64,000 nucleotides of DNA from Siphonodentalium dalli (lineage: Eukaryota > Mollusca > Scaphopoda > Gadilida > Siphonodentaliidae): contig CP136066.1 in assembly GCA_032622095.1 (NCBI GenBank), positions 203,320,978-203,384,977 of the forward strand. The letters are read 5' to 3'. The notes beneath the pieces are model-generated. The model was not told where the DNA came from. It was given only the letters and a program-made list of their open reading frames with translations, and did not search any database. The position numbers were made by a program, and so were the translations under genes. Below are positions 35,701-45,084 of the stretch, piece after piece; positions within the stretch are counted from its first letter, which is position 1; the number at the start of each line of letters is the position of its first letter.

Positions 35701-36740
35701 TATTCCTCCCCATATAAAGGCAGTTGCTTTCCGTTTCTTAAAATACAGCAACAGTCGCTATACATTATGACCGAGGATTTATTCTTCATAATAAAACACA
35801 AAGAATAACCAGGTGCATTTTTAGACGCTAAGTCTTTATTCGATGGAACCCAACTTCCAGTCCCGTCTCCTATGTTAGAATATTTCCTACCACATGGTTG
35901 AGAATGTTCCCATCTGCATGAGGCGATTATACCGAAGGTGGAGAATGTCCCCATCTATGGTGATTATACCGAAAGTAGGAAACTATTTTACTCTTCGTCT
36001 TTAAAACAAAAATAGCTTACTTTACACTAAACATTGGTTAAAACAGATTACTATCAGGACAATTCAAATCTATGTTCTGGCCTGAAATTTCTAACTAATG
36101 AACAAATTGACCATAATTGATTATGTGGGGTGTTCTGTGCATGGTAACTTTGCCTTTATCGAACCACAGGAGCCTCGAACGCAGGGAACAAACCTTCAAC
36201 TTTGGTTAAAACTTTTGACAGTTGGAAATTTCAGGTCGAACATAGGTTGCGATTATTTGTTCAGATGGTTCATCTTTGCAACCAATACTTTGTGACAAGT
36301 GCAACAAAATATTGTTTGGAGACCAAAATGAGAATTTGATGGTGAAATGGCCATCAATTGGATATTTTTTCTAACATGGGGTACATTTGAATTTTCCAAA
36401 AGTTGAGCATGTTGATCCTTAATGGCGTGTGCAGTTGGAAACAACCCTTTCTTTACCAAATGCATTCTGCAATTTAGTAATAAAAGTATACATTGGAATG
36501 GTCTATTATTTCCTCTGGATGGCTGTTGAAGGAATATTATCAGACGAAAGACAGGCGAAAAGATCATACAAATACAGAATTATTCATTTTCGTTGGTGGG
36601 AAATGTTCAGATAATCGGTAGGTTCAACTTCAAGAAACGATTATCGTTGTTGAACTTATTATCTGAAATTTCCTAAGGGACTACTTGTCCATGGAGTATT
36701 TAATGCAAAGGGGTTCAAATCACAGAGAGGATATTAGCCT
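35701..36740. other. No gene recognised
   Basis: The segment 36090-36610 has several overlapping short frames on both strands, including a CDKCNKIL-like cysteine pair near 36290 in one frame, but frames are broken and I cannot name a family. A decayed transposon gene is possible. Confidence 0.3.
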
Positions 36741-37320
36741 TTGTGCACCGACGATGTAATAAAATCGACCTGCCGGTAATGGCATTTGTCGAAACAAGTG
36801 CATGATATCATACTTGATGGCATAATATACAGCTGGACCCCATAGAGTACGGCTCAAAACGAATCACATCTAAGACGATGATGTTAACCCTTTACCCAAC
36901 AGAAGGGATTTTTTTTACCCTGTGCCAATGCATTCTCTTATATATGCGAGTCGACCATAGGTCGCCTCGCATATATAAGAGAATGCATTGGCTTAACACA
37001 TTAAAAATTATAAAATTGTTAAAGAATGTAAGAAAAAATGGTAAAAAGTGTTAAAAAAAGATTTTTTTTAGGCCAATGCATTCTCTTATATATGCGAGGC
37101 GACCTGTGGTCGACTCGCATATATAAGAGAATGCATTGGCACAGGGCATAACTGTAACCATCACAATGTGGTCAATGAGCCGGTTCCAATGATATCCATA
37201 TTTGTATGGTTCTATTTAGACAGACCGAAGATATTTTAGGCTGTTGAAGCTTTATTTGGCCGGTTTTGGCCGGTTTGTTGGGTAAAGGGTTAATGAGCCG
37301 ATCATAGGAGTTTATTTTTG
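36741..37320. repeat. Dispersed segment interrupted by a TTAA element (filled site)
   Basis: 36741-36887 plus 37290-37320 together align with 39738-39920 (AAAATCGACCTGC, GATGGCATAATATACAGCTGG, GACGATGATGTTAATGAGCC). The paralogue has a single TTAA where this copy holds the 402-bp element. Confidence 0.8.
36888..37289. mobile_element. TTAA-flanked two-hairpin MITE (copy C)
   Basis: Starts CCCTTTACCCAACAG after TTAA (36884-36887) and ends TTGTTGGGTAAAGGG before TTAA (37290-37293). Two palindromic modules of about 70 bp in opposite orientation, and an arm with GGCCGGTTTTGGCCGG. Same orientation as copy A. The empty paralogous site at 39881-39884 supports TTAA duplication on insertion, as in piggyBac-type transposition. 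Confidence 0.85.
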
Positions 37321-37622
37321 TGATCTAATTAAACTTTCCACATAAACGCTCGTGTGTGTTTCATATCAGGAAAAATATAAAAATGAACGCTGGTCTATGT
37401 TACCTGATGGAGAAAAGAGGGTCCTTAGTATTTCACTACAATTGAATTTCCCTGTGTATAATGAATGATACAATCATGTTGTAATTAGATGATATGCGTA
37501 TATTTGGTTGTTTTACCGCGTATTAGAGCCATGGAATGCAACGAGTTATTGCACGATTGATTCTTGCCAGATATTTTAAGGCTAATTTCGGGCATATGTT
37601 TTAGATACGCCAGTACCATTAA

Positions 37623-38016
37623 GAAGGAGGTAAAGTGGAAACATTCAAATGGGGAATTCAGTGTTAATTTTCAATATTTACAAACCGTAGAATAACGCTT
37701 CATGTCTTGTTGGAATGTTTGAGCATATTTCTAATGACTATGCAAAGCAGATTTTTTAATTTTATGATTTGTTTTGTGACATTTGATGGAAATCTTATAA
37801 ACAATGATAACCAATGGTAACCTACTTTTTAATAATGTCCAATACTGTCCAACCTGGGATGAAAATCTAAATTCCGCTTCGCGTTGTCACTAGATAAGTA
37901 TTCAAACTTTCCAAAAAGGTATGATATAATCACCTGCTCTTTATAAGGTTTGATCAATCTTTTCCCAAAAATTAACACTGAATTCCCCATTCAAATGTTG
38001 CCACTTTACCTCCCTC
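37623..38016. mobile_element. TTAA-bounded element with about 60-bp TIRs
   Basis: Left arm GAAGGAGGTAAAGTGG...GGGGAATTCAGTGTTAATTTT is mirrored at 37968-38016. TTAA lies at both edges (37619-37622 and 38017-38020). The interior has no coding potential. It differs in terminal sequence from the CCCTTTACCC family. Confidence 0.65.
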
Positions 38017-38186
38017 TTAATCGTATGGTCACGTGACAATTTATAAGGAAGTACAATAGTACACTGTACTGTTCGATATAATGATAGATCCGTTCTGTGC
38101 CAACATACATGTATTCGAACCCATGTTCAGACTGATACGCTTCACAATTCTCGATGAAAGGACTTCATTTTGAAGGATGTCCTCGT

Positions 38187-38290
38187 AGCCGATGGCCCGG
38201 TGTGGTTATGTCGTGTATATATATACGATCACGCAGTCAAGGCTAGACGAGGTTGGCGCGGGTTCGAACCTCGACATGGACGAAAATCGG
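38187..38290 (+). mobile_element. tRNA-derived SINE head or tRNA pseudogene
   Basis: An A-box-like TGGCCCGGTGTGG (about 38193-38205) and a consensus-like B box GGTTCGAACC (38261-38270) have roughly tRNA-like polarity, but their spacing is enlarged by a (TA)n stretch. The region after the B box does not close an acceptor stem I can see. This fits a pol III-type SINE head better than a working tRNA. Confidence 0.45.
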
Positions 38291-38318
38291 GACTGATCTG
38301 ATTTGAAGGACATCTTAA

Positions 38319-38703
38319 CCCTTTACCCAACAAACCGGCCAAAACCGGCCAAATAAAGCTTCAACAGCCTAAAATATCTTCAGTCTGTCTCAATAGAACC
38401 ATACAAATATGGATATCATTGGAACCGGCTCCTTGATCACACTGTGATAGTTACAGTTATGCCCTGTGCCAATGCATTCTCTTATATATGCGAGTCGACC
38501 ATAGGTCGCCTCGCATATATAAGAGAATGCATTGGCCTAAAAAAAAAAAAAATTACCATTTTTTCTTACATTCTTTAACAATTTTATAAATTTTTTTAAT
38601 GTGTTAAGCCAATGCATTCTCTTATATATGCGAGGCGACCTATGGTCGACTCGCATATATAAGAGAATGCATTGGCACAGGGCCGTTCTGTTGGGTAAAG
38701 GGT
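38319..38703. mobile_element. TTAA two-hairpin MITE (copy D), right TTAA lost
   Basis: Left TTAA (38315-38318) then CCCTTTACCCAACAAACC; right TGTTGGGTAAAGGGT followed by CTC rather than TTAA. The two palindromic modules are intact. Same orientation as copy B. Confidence 0.8.
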
Positions 38704-38988
38704 CTCATTCGATAAGAAATGAGAATTTGTTCAAGCTCACTGAAGCACTGGAATGTCTCCCTCGTAGTGTTTTTCTAATAATATTTGGGGGAATATTGTT
38801 TACTGATGATATCCAATTTACTGCAGTTAATAACTAATTGGTATTCGTCTTCTAAATATTCTCCACATATGTTGCATATCCTATTGCTATAATATTTCGG
38901 AGGTTTCTTCCATCTTGTGGAGTCTATATAGGCAGTTTATGATTTGCTGTTCTGAACTTCAGAAGGTATATCGATAGATTAGACGGCA

Positions 38989-39275
38989 AAAATTGGCGGG
39001 CAGAACCCAAATTCGAACTTGACCTGTATTTTGGGCCGGTAAGCTCACATACCAAATTACATTCCAGTCAGTTCTGACTTATTAAAGTTATCATCCAGAA
39101 ACGAAAATTGAGTGCAAATTCAAACAAAAAGGACCATAACTCTGGTGAAAATTGGTGGTGGAATTTGAACTGTATCTGTATTTTGTGCCAGTAAACCCAC
39201 ATTCAAAATTTCATTCCAATCAGACTTACTATTTAAAGTTATCATCTGGAAAGAAATAGCAAATGGACGGATAGA
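38989..39275. repeat. 160-bp tandem duplication
   Basis: AAAATTGG(C/T)GG...CTGTATnTTGnGCC(G)GTAA...CATTCCA(G/A)TCAG...AAAGTTATCATC occurs twice, starting near 38989 and 39149. It ends at an ATGGACGGATAGACAAA run. Confidence 0.6.
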
Positions 39276-39512
39276 CAAAAAAAAGAGTAATGTGCACTGG
39301 TGCAATTCAAATATTAATGTTATTGGCTCTCAACTAATCAGAATTCTTGTTGAATCCCAACTGTCTCTTGTCAGATGCAAATAATTCGGATAACCGTAGT
39401 CAGTTTTAATAATAAAAAAATACTGAGTACGTGCCTCCATTTCTTTGATATATAGTTCTCATTTTGGACATTCAGTAAACTGTTGGGCATGTGTGTTTTA
39501 TAAGCTGCAGTT

Positions 39513-39740
39513 TGTGGTTCATACCTAGAACAATAGCATCCCCTATACGACGATTTGTCTGCAAAATCATCAGGCAAATATGTCAGTGTATGAACGTACC
39601 CCTAGGAGAATAACTTACGTGCATTGTGTGGTTCGTACCTAGCACAATAGCATCCCATATACGACGATTTGGCTGCAAAATCGTCAGGCAAATATGACAG
39701 TGTATGAACGTATCCTTAGGGAAATAACTTACGTGCACTG
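39513..39740. repeat. 114-bp tandem duplication
   Basis: TGTGGTTC(A/G)TACCTAG...CAATAGCATCCC...ACGACGATTTG...GTGTATGAACGTA occurs at 39513 and 39627 with about 93% identity by eye. Confidence 0.85.
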
Positions 39741-39920
39741 ACGAAGTTATAAAATCGACCTGCATGTAATGGCAGCGATATGTCGAAGCAATTGGTAATG
39801 ATAGTAATACGTGATGGCATAATATACAGCTGGCCACCATTGAGTACGACTGAAGGGGAATCTCATTTAGGACGATGATGTTAATGAGCCAGTGATAGGA
39901 GTTTATCTGCTGCAAGTTTA
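39738..39920. repeat. Paralogous empty site for the TTAA element
   Basis: Matches the two flanks of copy C joined across one TTAA (39881-39884). See the finding on this pair. Confidence 0.8.
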
Positions 39921-40404
39921 ATAGTGTGTATAATACCATCTAGTGGGCAATAAACTTCACACATTGTGCGGGATGGGAGAACATTTAAATGTCTCTTTAT
40001 GATTTTGATATAATGGTTTTAGATACGTGATATCGTTGAGAAAGTGAAAAACAAAGGCGTTCAAAGAGGTGTGCAAAAGAAGAGCGCGTTGTGCAACGAA
40101 TCAGTGTCGTTCTATATCTAAGTGGAACGAATAAAGAAATTCACCTTTACTAGCAAAATTTAGTCATTATCTCGGCGAATATGACTTTTTCTGATTTGAT
40201 GAAAACCACAGCCGCTCTGTACTCTAATAATTCTCAGGGGCACAATAAATAATTTTAAGCAGGTATGGTGCCGCGGCGCCGGTAGAGATCACGGGCAAGG
40301 GGCGTAACTCAATGAAAAGGCATGTTTTTACTTTTCTTTCAGTCAGAGGTATGACAGGTATATACGAAAACTTATTAGGGACATTGTAGAACAATATAAA
40401 ATAA

Positions 40405-40507
40405 AAAGTTTTTGACTTTCAAAGCCAAAATTTTGACTTTATAAAATCAAAATTTTTACTTTGAAAGTCGAAAATTTTACTTTGAAAGTCGAAATTATAA
40501 CTTTATG
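40405..40507. repeat. About 22-bp tandem repeat, 5 units
   Basis: TTTGAAAGTCGAAAATTTTAC-like units, alternating GACTTTCAAAGCCAAAATTT variants. Confidence 0.75.
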
Positions 40508-40839
40508 TATGTGTGTACCATGTCCATAAAACGCTTTTAATACCATGCACAGTAGGCTCAAGAACTTTCGATAAAAGAAACATATATCTAGCTATCGCAA
40601 TGTATACTTTGTCACAGGACCAAGGTAAATATATTTCACAATAAATTCAAGCAGATAGGGGCGGCGCCGGTGGAAACAATGAGCAAGGTACTCAGGTTAG
40701 TAAAACCATAAAACGTGAATTTTACTGGCATTTCTATTTCAGAAGGTGTTGAGAGCGGTTCGAGATATATAGGTATATTCTCCGCTGAATCCAAAAACCA
40801 ATATTGACAAGCTGACAAATGAATATTTGTAATTCAAAA

Positions 40840-41600
40840 TGGCGGTCCAAATGGTCACCGTATATTGTTATTATATGAATGTGTGATAAATGGCAATATA
40901 TTTTAAGTCTTAGTGACTTTGAATCAAGTTTTTCACCGGAATTAATATGATCTACCTCTGTGATGGCGAAAACTGCGAAACATGTGACCGATTATTAATA
41001 ATGGCGGCCAATATGGCCGCTGCGCTGTGGTGATGAGAATATCATTATTTGTTAATTGTTGGGGAAGTTCGCATATTCTAGCTGATTCAAGAGATAGGTT
41101 GTCCTTTCGGTGTAAATAGATATAAATACAACATACGTGTGCATTATTTATTAACTAATTTCAGAAAAATGAAATTCAATATGGCCGTTCATGAAACACC
41201 GAACTTTACTATTGAATGCAACATTGTGCGAATTCTGGTCGCGAATTCTGTCGTCGCGCACAAGTGCATTACTGGTATTAACACATGTAGCAGTCGACAG
41301 CAGCTGCTAACATGCATGACAGTACATATGTGAAGTATAATGTTACAAACGTGTGTCAGATTATTGGTAATAGTCAAACGTGACCAAGATGGCCGATCTG
41401 GCTTCAATATATATATTCTGATACAATTGTTTTCGCAATGTGCCTATACCAGAGCGGACTCAAGACCAAAATTGTCCCTTCTATGACATTGCAATGAATG
41501 TTGATCTATATCACCTGGCCGTTTTGTTTTTCATTTACTTAGCAGTTTTAGAAGATGGCATCTAAAATGGCCTCTCAGGAAATACGCACATAAGTGTAAC
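40840..41600. repeat. Divergent tandem array with ATGGCnGCC core, 160-210 bp spacing
   Basis: Cores AAATGGCGGTCC (40838), AATGGCGGCCAATATGGCCGC (about 41002; key part ATGGCGGCC), AATATGGCCGTTC (41178), AAGATGGCCGATC (41388) and AAGATGGCATC (41556). Sequence between cores is poorly conserved. Confidence 0.5.
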
Positions 41601-42540
41601 TGAAGACTGTATACAATTATATATAATACTCCCGTGTACTCGACATCTCTGTATAACCACAAGCAAATTATTTATGTATTATTATTATGCAGTAAGAAAG
41701 ATATATGTGTGAACGCGAGGAATACCATATATGTATACAAATATAAATACCATTGACTATTTTGTATATGACATTCCTCACTGTGATTGATTCTTCAATA
41801 AACATTTAAAAAAAAGAGATTTATTTCTTGTAACAATCAAGCGAACATCGCCGAGGAATAACAGCTATACTAACTGACATCAGAGCTACGATATTGACAG
41901 TATGACATGACATACATACTGTACAATAAACACTGTGTGCAATAACAGTACCGGCAGACTTTATGTCAAAAGTAGCCAACACAAATCAATTAAATCTTAT
42001 ATACAGTGTATAATGCAAGGTAATACATACTTTCTACAAATGGACTGGAACAAGAATTACCGAATAAAATCCCACCACAAATGTCGCAATCACTTGTGAA
42101 ATGTCATGTCATGTCACATGCGTTGAGTTTGCCATATGGAAAGGTCTGGATAATATATAAGCAAATATTATAGATAAAATAGTATGTAGGTGTGGATAGT
42201 GTACCCAATGTAGCTAATTATTCTCAATCAGTCCGTTAAATGCAAGAAAATATGTTGGATTCAACAACCCGATATTTTGACACCCTCCCAACAAGAGATA
42301 AACCAGTTGAATTATTTAACACAACACAACAAACAGGACCAAACTTGCAAATTAGCAAAATTATGCACAATCATTTTTACAACTACTTCTTTAAGTACGT
42401 AGCACATCTATATACCAAAATATAGCGCGGTCACTCGGTTACCCTCACACACACACCCCAATGACCTCACATTTTAACAAATACATTCTTGATTCATTAC
42501 ATTATATTATATTGAAGTTTACATCTATATTATATATAGC
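41601..42540. other. AT-rich, no gene recognised
   Basis: Nothing identified apart from short (CA)n near 42448. Confidence 0.35.
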
Positions 42541-42636
42541 CTATGTTCTTGAAACCTCCAGTTCCAAGATAATATGGAATGAGGGAAATAAAAATATTGA
42601 TTGATTGGTTGGTTGATTGATTGATTGATTGATGTA
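42541..42636 (+). mobile_element. 3' end of a LINE/SINE with (TTGA)n tail
   Basis: GGAATGAGGGAAATAAAAAT is followed by ATTGATTGATTGG and (TTGA)n to about 42634. The form is that of a non-LTR 3' terminus; the body is not recognisable. Confidence 0.4.
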
Positions 42637-42995
42637 CCAAACACGAACGCATGTCGGTTTTAGAAAACAATGGTCATCAGTTAAACATAATCGACGAGAT
42701 CGGTAAATAATGTCAGACTGACAAGGAACATCTTCCATGCTCAGATGTTTGAATTCTCATTTCTCTGACCGTTGCCCATTTTTGATGGGTACTTTAGTCA
42801 TATTTATAGTTTCATTCTGCATGTATCGATATATGTGTGGCAGACAGCTCAGATACACACTGATATTTTATGAAGTTCTAAAGCGACACCATGATGGTCT
42901 CAAATCGCCAGTGCACAACTTATAGGTTAACTACGAACAACCCATAAACTATAGGTTAACTGCGAACAACCCAGAAATTATAGAAACATAACAGT
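42637..42995. other. No gene recognised
   Basis: Contains a short tandem duplication, ACTATAGGTTAACTnCGAACAA, near 42925-42975 (core GGTTAACT). Confidence 0.4.
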
Positions 42996-43366
42996 GTGTG
43001 ACAAGCCTTGAAATAGGGTGTCTGTCATTTGCAGAATGAGGTCCCCAGAAGGTGAATTTAGTGATGCTACCCCGCATAGCGGGCTAGCATCACCAAATGC
43101 ACCCTCTGGGGACCTCATTCTGCTTACACCTCAGCAGAATGAGGTTTCCAGATGGTGAATTTGGTGATGCTAGCCCGCTATGCGGGGTAGCATCACTAAA
43201 TTCACCCTCTGGGGACCTCATTCTGCTTACACCTCAGCAGAATGAGGTTCCCAGAGGGTGAATTTGGTGATGCTAGCCCGCTATGTGCGGTAGCATCACT
43301 AAATTCACCCTCTGGTGACCTCATTCTGCAAACGATAGACACCCTATTTCAAAGCTTGGTCTGTGA
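42996..43366. mobile_element. TIR element enclosing three tandem palindromes
   Basis: Outer inverted repeat: ACAAGCCTTGAAATAGGGTG at left is mirrored by CACCCTATTTCAAAGCTTGG at right. Inside are three 93-bp palindromes at 43031-43123, 43134-43226 and 43237-43329 (period exactly 103 bp). Each runs GCAGAATGAGG...CCTCATTCTGC with apex CCCGCATAGCGGG or its reverse; the second and third are inverted relative to the first. Non-coding. Confidence 0.85.
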
Positions 43367-43659
43367 CCTCAACAGATTCATCCGCTAATTGGAGATGTCC
43401 ATATTTGTCTTGCATCTTAACTAGCTAGGTTAGACCCGTTAAATATATTGTCCATATCAGCAGCCTCTGTGCAGATGCATTAGCACAACGTAAAACAACA
43501 ACCCTTTAGTAATATTCATAATGTTGGCAAATAATTAATAGTATGCATTCGGAGTAGTATATGATTATCATGGATGTTGATGACGTTGATATCTGATAAG
43601 ATTGTCATGATGATGGGCAATGTTTTCACCATAATAATCTAGTAACTTATATACGGCGG

Positions 43660-43860
43660 CCATTCTTGTCGCCATTCTGAGTACCAGATCGGAATTGATT
43701 GGCATTGCTTCTCAATGGGGAAATTTCATGAGCAGGCTGATGAAAACCAACCTTTAAGGTGACCAAAACCCGATATATACACACCGCAACTTAGTAATGT
43801 TTTGTATTGTGATTCAAATTATTAGTTGTGGCGGCATTCTTGCATCGCCATTTTGAGCCA
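43660..43860. repeat. Two GGCGGC(C)ATTCTTG...CGCCATTnTGAG cores
   Basis: Cores at about 43656 and 43830, 174 bp apart, with shared TATATAC-rich spacer. Related in core to the arrays at 40.8 and 45-47 kb, in opposite orientation. Confidence 0.45.
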
Positions 43861-44089
43861 AAATCATCCATTTTCAAGCTTGCCATCATGAGTATTTTAG
43901 TTCACCAGATTAAGTACCTTTCGATTGTTCAAAACCTTCGCAAAGAGACAATTTACAGAGTTCATTCTTCTGGAATTAGCAACCTCACTAAGGGGTTTAA
44001 TAATTATATTTTCAGCAACAAATTTGTTCAAATAATATAAAGCATCCACTTCAAAATTCTGCGTTTAGCGTCCATGGCAACCTCTTTAA

Positions 44090-44556
44090 TAATATATGAC
44101 CCGCCATATCAAATCCAGTCGGAAGTCGGGATTTTTTTACCCTGTGCCAATGCATTATCTGATATATGCGAGTCGACCATAGGTCGCCTCGCATATATAA
44201 GAGAATGCATTGGCCTAACAATTTTTTATCATGTTTTTTAAATAAATGTTTCTTACAATTTTTAGGACATAAAATAAAAAACATCCATTACCCTGCAGGG
44301 AGCCCCACTCATATATAGAAGCATATAGAAGAGTGTCGTCTGCTCATGTTTGTCTGGGGCGCTGTATGGGTGAAATTATAAAATTGTTAAAGAATACAAG
44401 AACAAATTATTAAAATTGTAAAAAATTGTTAGGCCAATGCATTCTCTTATATATGCGAGGCGACCTATGGTCGACTGGCATATATAAGAGAATGCATTGG
44501 CACAGGGTAAAAAAAATCCCGACTTCCGACTGGATTTGATATGGCGGGCCACATAT
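44090..44556. mobile_element. Two-hairpin element with alternative long TIRs (copy E)
   Basis: GCCATATCAAATCCAGTCGG...GTCGGGATTTTTTTACCCTGTGCC at left is mirrored by GGCACAGGGTAAAAAAAATCCCGACTTCC...GATATGGC at right (each over 40 bp). The same palindromic modules as copies A-D follow inside both arms. TTAA/CCCTTTACCC ends are absent. It is either a related family or a composite. Confidence 0.65.
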
Positions 44557-44764
44557 CGTTTAAGATTTGGGTATATGTTAATGTAGACCACTATATAGAA
44601 AACCGAACGCCATTTTCCATTTATTCCCGATGGCGGCCATCTTTGGACGGCGGCAATTTTGTACAAACAAATAAACTAATTAAAAACTCGATAGTCAGTA
44701 TGCCGCATGTCAATTCCAAATCAATAGGCGTCGTTTCAAAATTAATGCTCGTGTTTTTCAATTT

Positions 44765-45055
44765 TATACGAATATTTCAGTTTTTCCCAATAACGCTATT
44801 GAAGATGAAATACATTTTCTTTTAGAATGCAACGCTTACCGCACATCACGTCTTGAGCTCATAAACCTCATGAAGAAACATTTCTTACACTTTCAGGTGA
44901 AAGCATGACCCTAAATGAACAACTTGTTAAAATCTTATCCAACAATACTCTAAATATTTGCAATTCAATTTGTCATATGATCCGCATATTATTCTCGGCA
45001 CGAGATGAGCATCTCATAATTAATTAATTAATAATAATATTAATAATAATCAACG
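44765..45055 (+). pseudogene. LINE C-terminal fragment with AT-rich tail
   Basis: Conceptual translation (starting near 44783) reads IEDEIHFLLECNAYRTSRLE, followed after a frame break by MTLNEQLVKILSNNTLNICN and FSARDEHLI. 'EDE.HFL..C..Y...R' is the zinc-knuckle-like C-terminal signature of many invertebrate non-LTR polyproteins. It ends in an (AATT)n/(AAT)n simple repeat at about 45018-45050, as expected for a LINE 3' end. Only this terminal piece survives (severe 5' truncation, at least one frameshift). The clade cannot be set from so little. Confidence 0.65.
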
Positions 45056-45084
45056 AATACATGTAGATGAGACCCTTTGCACAA

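Noticed and set aside
36090-36610. Possible decayed transposase or zinc-finger gene (CDKCNKIL-like stretch)
   Set aside because: Frames are broken, only one cysteine pair is visible, and I could not match the order of motifs to any family.
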